Below are positions 60,919-64,000 of a stretch of DNA of 64,000 nt, piece by piece (within the stretch, counting starts at the first letter, position 1; each line of letters begins with the position of its first letter). The DNA comes from Candidatus Obscuribacterales bacterium (GTDB lineage: Bacteria > Cyanobacteriota > Vampirovibrionia > Obscuribacterales > Obscuribacteraceae). Made by a program: the position numbers and the translations under genes. The notes below the pieces were generated by a model. The model made no database searches. It saw nothing but the letters and a program-made list of their open reading frames with translations, and was not told the DNA's origin. The stretch covers positions 1 through 64,000 of the forward strand of contig JAGVKB010000127.1 of assembly GCA_020050835.1 (NCBI GenBank). Direction: 5' to 3'.

Positions 60919-61935
60919 ATGAACAGCCCTCTTCTCAACCGATCTACTCAGACCATCAATTCACAGCGGATGGCACCGCCAACCGGTCGCTCGCCATTGT
61001 TGCCGATCCTCACCCAGGACAGCCTGCGTGGTCGAGACATACTGGGGATTGAGGATTTATCCGCTCAAGAATTGGAGATCATACTTGGTGTCGCCTTTTT
61101 GCTAAAGCAGCACAAGTTCGATGATACGCAAACGCTGTTCGCCCGGGGTCAATCGTTAGCGATGCTCTTCGAAAAGCCCTCACTGAGAACGCGGGTCACC
61201 TTCGAAGCCGGCATGATTCAGCTTGGTGGCAGCGCCATCAATCTCGAAGGAAAACTGGGCGAGCGTGAATCCGTAGCCGATGTCGCGAGGAATCTCGACC
61301 GGTGGCTCGATGGCATTATGGCCAGGGTCTTTCAACATGCAACCTTGTTAGAACTGGCACAACACGCAAAGATTCCCATCATCAATGGCTTGAGCGATCT
61401 CGAGCATCCTTGCCAGGCGCTGGCGGATTTCCTGACAATTAAAGAGGCCAAAGGACAATTCAAGAAGTTGAAAGTCGCCTTCATCGGCGACGGCAACAAC
61501 GTCGCTAACTCGCTGGCTCTGATGGCCGCAAAGCTTGGGGTAGACTTCACCATCGCCTGTCCAAAAGGTTACGAGCCGAACCAGGAGCTCTGGCAGAAGG
61601 CTCTCTCTTTCGCCAATGTAACCGATTCATCGCTTGTCATTACGCACAGTCCAACCGAAGCCGCAACGGCAGCCGACGCGGTTTATACTGACACCTGGGT
61701 CTCGATGGGTCAGGAAGAAGAGAGCGACAGGCGCAAGCTCGAGTTCCAAAAATACCAGGTAAACTCCGCCTTAATGTCCCATAGCAAGCCGGACGCTATC
61801 GTAATGCATTGCCTCCCGGCACATCGTGGAGAGGAGATTACCGACGAGATCATCGATGGTAATCAATCGGTCGTATTCGATCAAGCCGAGAATCGGCTGC
61901 ACGTGCAGAAGGCACTCTTATCCTTGATTCTATAA
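60919..61935 (+). CDS. argF: ornithine carbamoyltransferase
   Basis: This enzyme makes citrulline from ornithine and carbamoyl phosphate, the step before argG. I chose the ATG at 60919 because GGAG lies eight bases upstream; an earlier ATG (60892) lacks one. It has 338 residues. Motifs: the carbamoyl-phosphate site EKPSLRTRVTFE (the usual S-x-R-T-R), the HPCQALADFLTI segment, GDGNNVANSL and HCLPAHRGEE with the catalytic Cys. The first ~40 residues are an unusual polar extension. It is followed 27 bases later by argG. Expression probably depends on the upstream leader attenuator. Confidence 0.95.
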   Translation: MNSPLLNRSTQTINSQRMAPPTGRSPLLPILTQDSLRGRDILGIEDLSAQELEIILGVAFLLKQHKFDDTQTLFARGQSLAMLFEKPSLRTRVTFEAGMIQLGGSAINLEGKLGERESVADVARNLDRWLDGIMARVFQHATLLELAQHAKIPIINGLSDLEHPCQALADFLTIKEAKGQFKKLKVAFIGDGNNVANSLALMAAKLGVDFTIACPKGYEPNQELWQKALSFANVTDSSLVITHSPTEAATAADAVYTDTWVSMGQEEESDRRKLEFQKYQVNSALMSHSKPDAIVMHCLPAHRGEEITDEIIDGNQSVVFDQAENRLHVQKALLSLIL

Positions 61936-61962
61936 AACTCAATCTCACCAGGGAGAACTGAA

Positions 61963-63183
61963 ATGAAAAAGATATTGCTGGCATACAGCGGAGGGCTGGA
62001 CACCTCTTGCATGCTTCAGTGGCTGAAAGACAAGTATGCTGTTCCAATCGTTGCCTATTGTGCCGACGTCGGACAAAACGAAGACCTGAAGCTGGTCGAG
62101 CAAAAGGCACTGGCTGCCGGCGTCGAGAAATGCATCATCGAGGATTTGAAAGACAGCTTCGTAAAAGACTACATCTTTCCGGCAGTGAAGGCTAACGCTC
62201 TCTATGAGGGTATCTACCTCATGGGCACTGCCTTGGCACGGCCCTGTATAGCCAGCGGGATGGTCACGGCGGCTCTTAAAGAAGGCTGCGATACGATTGT
62301 CCACGGAGCCACCGGAAAGGGAAACGATCAAGTACGCTTCGAGCTCGCTGTCAAAGCTCTCGCTCCCGAGCTATCAGTTGTCGCCCCATGGCGAAACTGG
62401 GAGTTCGACAGCCGGACTGCGTTGATTGACTATGCCGAGAAGAACGGCATTCCGGTCGGTGCAACCAAAGAAAAACCATATTCGATGGATGCCAACATTA
62501 TGCACATTAGCTACGAGGGCGGCATCTTAGAGGACCCCTGGCTGGAAGCGCCTCAAGATATGTTTACTTGGACAAAGAGCCCGGAAAGCGCACCGGACAC
62601 TGCTGAATACGTGGTGGTTGACTTTGCCGCCGGTGAGCCGGTTGCACTCAACGGAAAGAAGCTAAACCCAGTAGATCTTCTGACAGAGCTCAATCAGATC
62701 GCCGCCGGTCATGGCGTAGGCCGGGTCGACTGCGTGGAAAATAGATACATTGGCATCAAGTCCAGGGGCGTCTATGAAACTCCGGGCGTGACGGTTCTGA
62801 TGGCTGCCCATCGAGCAGTCGAATCAATCACCATCGACAAAGAAGTAGCGCATTTGAAGGACAGCGTCGGACAGCAACTTTCATTGCTGATCTACAACGG
62901 ATACTGGTTCGCGCCGGAGCGACAGCTGCTTCAAAACTTGATCGACCAGTCGCAGCTGAGCGTCACGGGCAGCGTCAAGGTCAAGTTATTCAAAGGCTGC
63001 GCCTCGGTTGTGGGCAGAAAGGCGCCGAATTCACTTTATGACGAGAAGGTTTCCAGCTTTGAAAGCATGAATGAATTTCTTCCGTCCGATGCCGGTGGTT
63101 TCATTAACATCTCCGGACTACGACTTACTGCATGGAGCAAAAACAATGCCAGTCTTAAGAAAAGCCTACTCCCAAGCGCTTGA
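61963..63183 (+). CDS. argG: argininosuccinate synthase
   Basis: This 406-residue enzyme joins citrulline and aspartate using ATP. The ATP-binding P-loop AYSGGLDTSC, the segment YCADVGQNEDL, HGATGKGNDQVRFE and WSKDANIMH-like (YSMDANIMHISYEG) are all intact. AGGGAG precedes the ATG. It starts 27 bases after argF and overlaps argH by 38 bases in another frame, so argF, argG and argH form an operon. No frameshift or missing residue was seen. Confidence 0.97.
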   Translation: MKKILLAYSGGLDTSCMLQWLKDKYAVPIVAYCADVGQNEDLKLVEQKALAAGVEKCIIEDLKDSFVKDYIFPAVKANALYEGIYLMGTALARPCIASGMVTAALKEGCDTIVHGATGKGNDQVRFELAVKALAPELSVVAPWRNWEFDSRTALIDYAEKNGIPVGATKEKPYSMDANIMHISYEGGILEDPWLEAPQDMFTWTKSPESAPDTAEYVVVDFAAGEPVALNGKKLNPVDLLTELNQIAAGHGVGRVDCVENRYIGIKSRGVYETPGVTVLMAAHRAVESITIDKEVAHLKDSVGQQLSLLIYNGYWFAPERQLLQNLIDQSQLSVTGSVKVKLFKGCASVVGRKAPNSLYDEKVSSFESMNEFLPSDAGGFINISGLRLTAWSKNNASLKKSLLPSA

Positions 63184-64000
63184 CCCGCTTGTTGCAAATT
63201 TCATTACCTCGATTAAGGAGGATAGCGAACTGGTCGCAGCAGATCTCGCCGGCAGTCTCGCGCATTGCAGAATGCTTGAAGCAAGAGCGCTGATTACACA
63301 TGAGCAAGCAGCAAATATTGCCGGCGGACTCAAACAGTTATCAGAGCTGGTTGCCAATGGCAGCCTTGAGTTGTCAGCCGAATTTGAAGACGTACACATG
63401 AACGTTGAAAAACAGCTCGAAAAGCTAATCGGCGAAGATGCGCTCAGACTGCACACGGCGCGCAGCCGCAACGACCAGGTAGCGCTAGACTTTCGACTCT
63501 ACGTGACGGCCTGCATCGATACAATTTGCGGCTTGATCCGAGCACTTCAAAATGCACTCTTGAACAAAGCTGCTCAGTATCCTGAAACCGTCATGCCAGG
63601 CTACACTCATCTACAGAGGGCTCAACCGGTACTTTTCTCACATGCGCTGCTGGCGTTTTTCCAGATGCTCGACCGTGATTTCGAGCGCTTTCAGCATGCT
63701 CGGCTGACAACCAGCGTCAATCCGCTTGGAGCTGGGGCGCAAGCCGGATCAGCGCTGGACATCGATCCGTCTCTTGTCACTTCCTGGTTGAAAATGGCTT
63801 CGACTTTCAAGAATTCAATTGATGCCGTAACGGACAGAGACTTTGCGGCAGATTTCTTGATGGCGGCATCGCTCTGTTCGACTCACCTCTCCCAATTGAG
63901 TGAGACGCTGATTGTCTGGAACACCAGCGAATTTGGTTTCATCAAGTTCGCCGACAGTTGCACCACATCATCGAGCCTGATGCCGCAGAAAAAGAATCCC
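63146..64000 (+). CDS. argH: argininosuccinate lyase, 3' end beyond window
   Basis: The ATG at 63146 lies inside the end of argG (38-base overlap, different frame) with TGGAG nine bases upstream. The visible 285 residues include EDVHMNVEKQLEKLIGED, HTARSRNDQVALDFRLY, GYTHLQRAQPVLFSH and the SSLMPQKKNP loop of the fumarase/aspartase superfamily, where the catalytic Ser lies, right at the edge. It releases arginine and fumarate, the last step of the pathway. Confidence 0.96.
   Translation, partial: MPVLRKAYSQALDPLVANFITSIKEDSELVAADLAGSLAHCRMLEARALITHEQAANIAGGLKQLSELVANGSLELSAEFEDVHMNVEKQLEKLIGEDALRLHTARSRNDQVALDFRLYVTACIDTICGLIRALQNALLNKAAQYPETVMPGYTHLQRAQPVLFSHALLAFFQMLDRDFERFQHARLTTSVNPLGAGAQAGSALDIDPSLVTSWLKMASTFKNSIDAVTDRDFAADFLMAASLCSTHLSQLSETLIVWNTSEFGFIKFADSCTTSSSLMPQKKNP

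Noticed and set aside
24147-64000. tRNA, rRNA, CRISPR arrays, insertion sequences, prophage genes
   Set aside because: I looked for these and saw no transposase or integrase, no repeat-spacer array and no tRNA-like cloverleaf; a covariance-model search would be needed to be certain about tRNAs.

Overview
The window is 64 kb of bacterial chromosome at roughly 50% G+C, with strong Shine-Dalgarno sequences, many signal-peptide proteins and a high coding density. The mix (a giant secreted beta-strand-repeat protein, a planctomycete-style glycine-rich protein next to an NTF2-like partner, orphan OmpR-family signalling, arginine genes) suggests a free-living, environmental, diderm lineage. My guess is a deep branch such as Obscuribacterales (non-photosynthetic cyanobacterial relatives) or a planctomycete-like group. 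This is a recollection of gene style, and no rRNA or marker in the window settles it.

Layout. Positions 1-24146 (minus strand) are one open frame running off the left edge: at least 8,048 codons of a secreted, Ser/Gly/Thr/Asn-rich protein built from about three 7.1-7.35 kb super-repeats. 24.6-34.6 kb holds alpha/beta hydrolases, secreted proteins of unknown role, a two-gene NTF2-like/glycine-rich operon, a DUF2156-type transferase, a dienelactone hydrolase and a membrane protein with a channel-like last segment. 34.8-41.3 kb holds a tiny cationic secreted peptide, an aldehyde dehydrogenase convergent with a Rieske oxygenase (a possible choline-to-betaine pair), malate synthase and an aldo/keto reductase. 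41.5-46.7 kb holds a PfkB-type kinase and sbcCD.

46.8-54.3 kb is a candidate regulatory island. An OmpR-family response regulator and its histidine kinase sit among three intergenic TGTCAC-N5-TGTCAC direct repeats, all with the exact 11-bp period of PHO boxes. One lies upstream of a 1,412-residue protein. One drives a possible ~148-nt small RNA that ends in a strong terminator. One drives a 57-residue protein.

54.3-60.3 kb holds a TPR protein, an sce7726-type protein, an oxidoreductase, a secreted amidohydrolase and a diadenylate-cyclase-domain protein whose RHR motif reads RYN. 60.3-64.0 kb is an arginine cluster: an argC stump, a promoter, a 29-codon leader peptide with five Arg codons in six positions, an attenuator-like terminator, a 14-codon stump resembling the start of argJ, then intact argF, argG and the start of argH (cut by the right edge). 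Arginine-responsive transcription attenuation of argFGH is the most specific regulatory prediction here.
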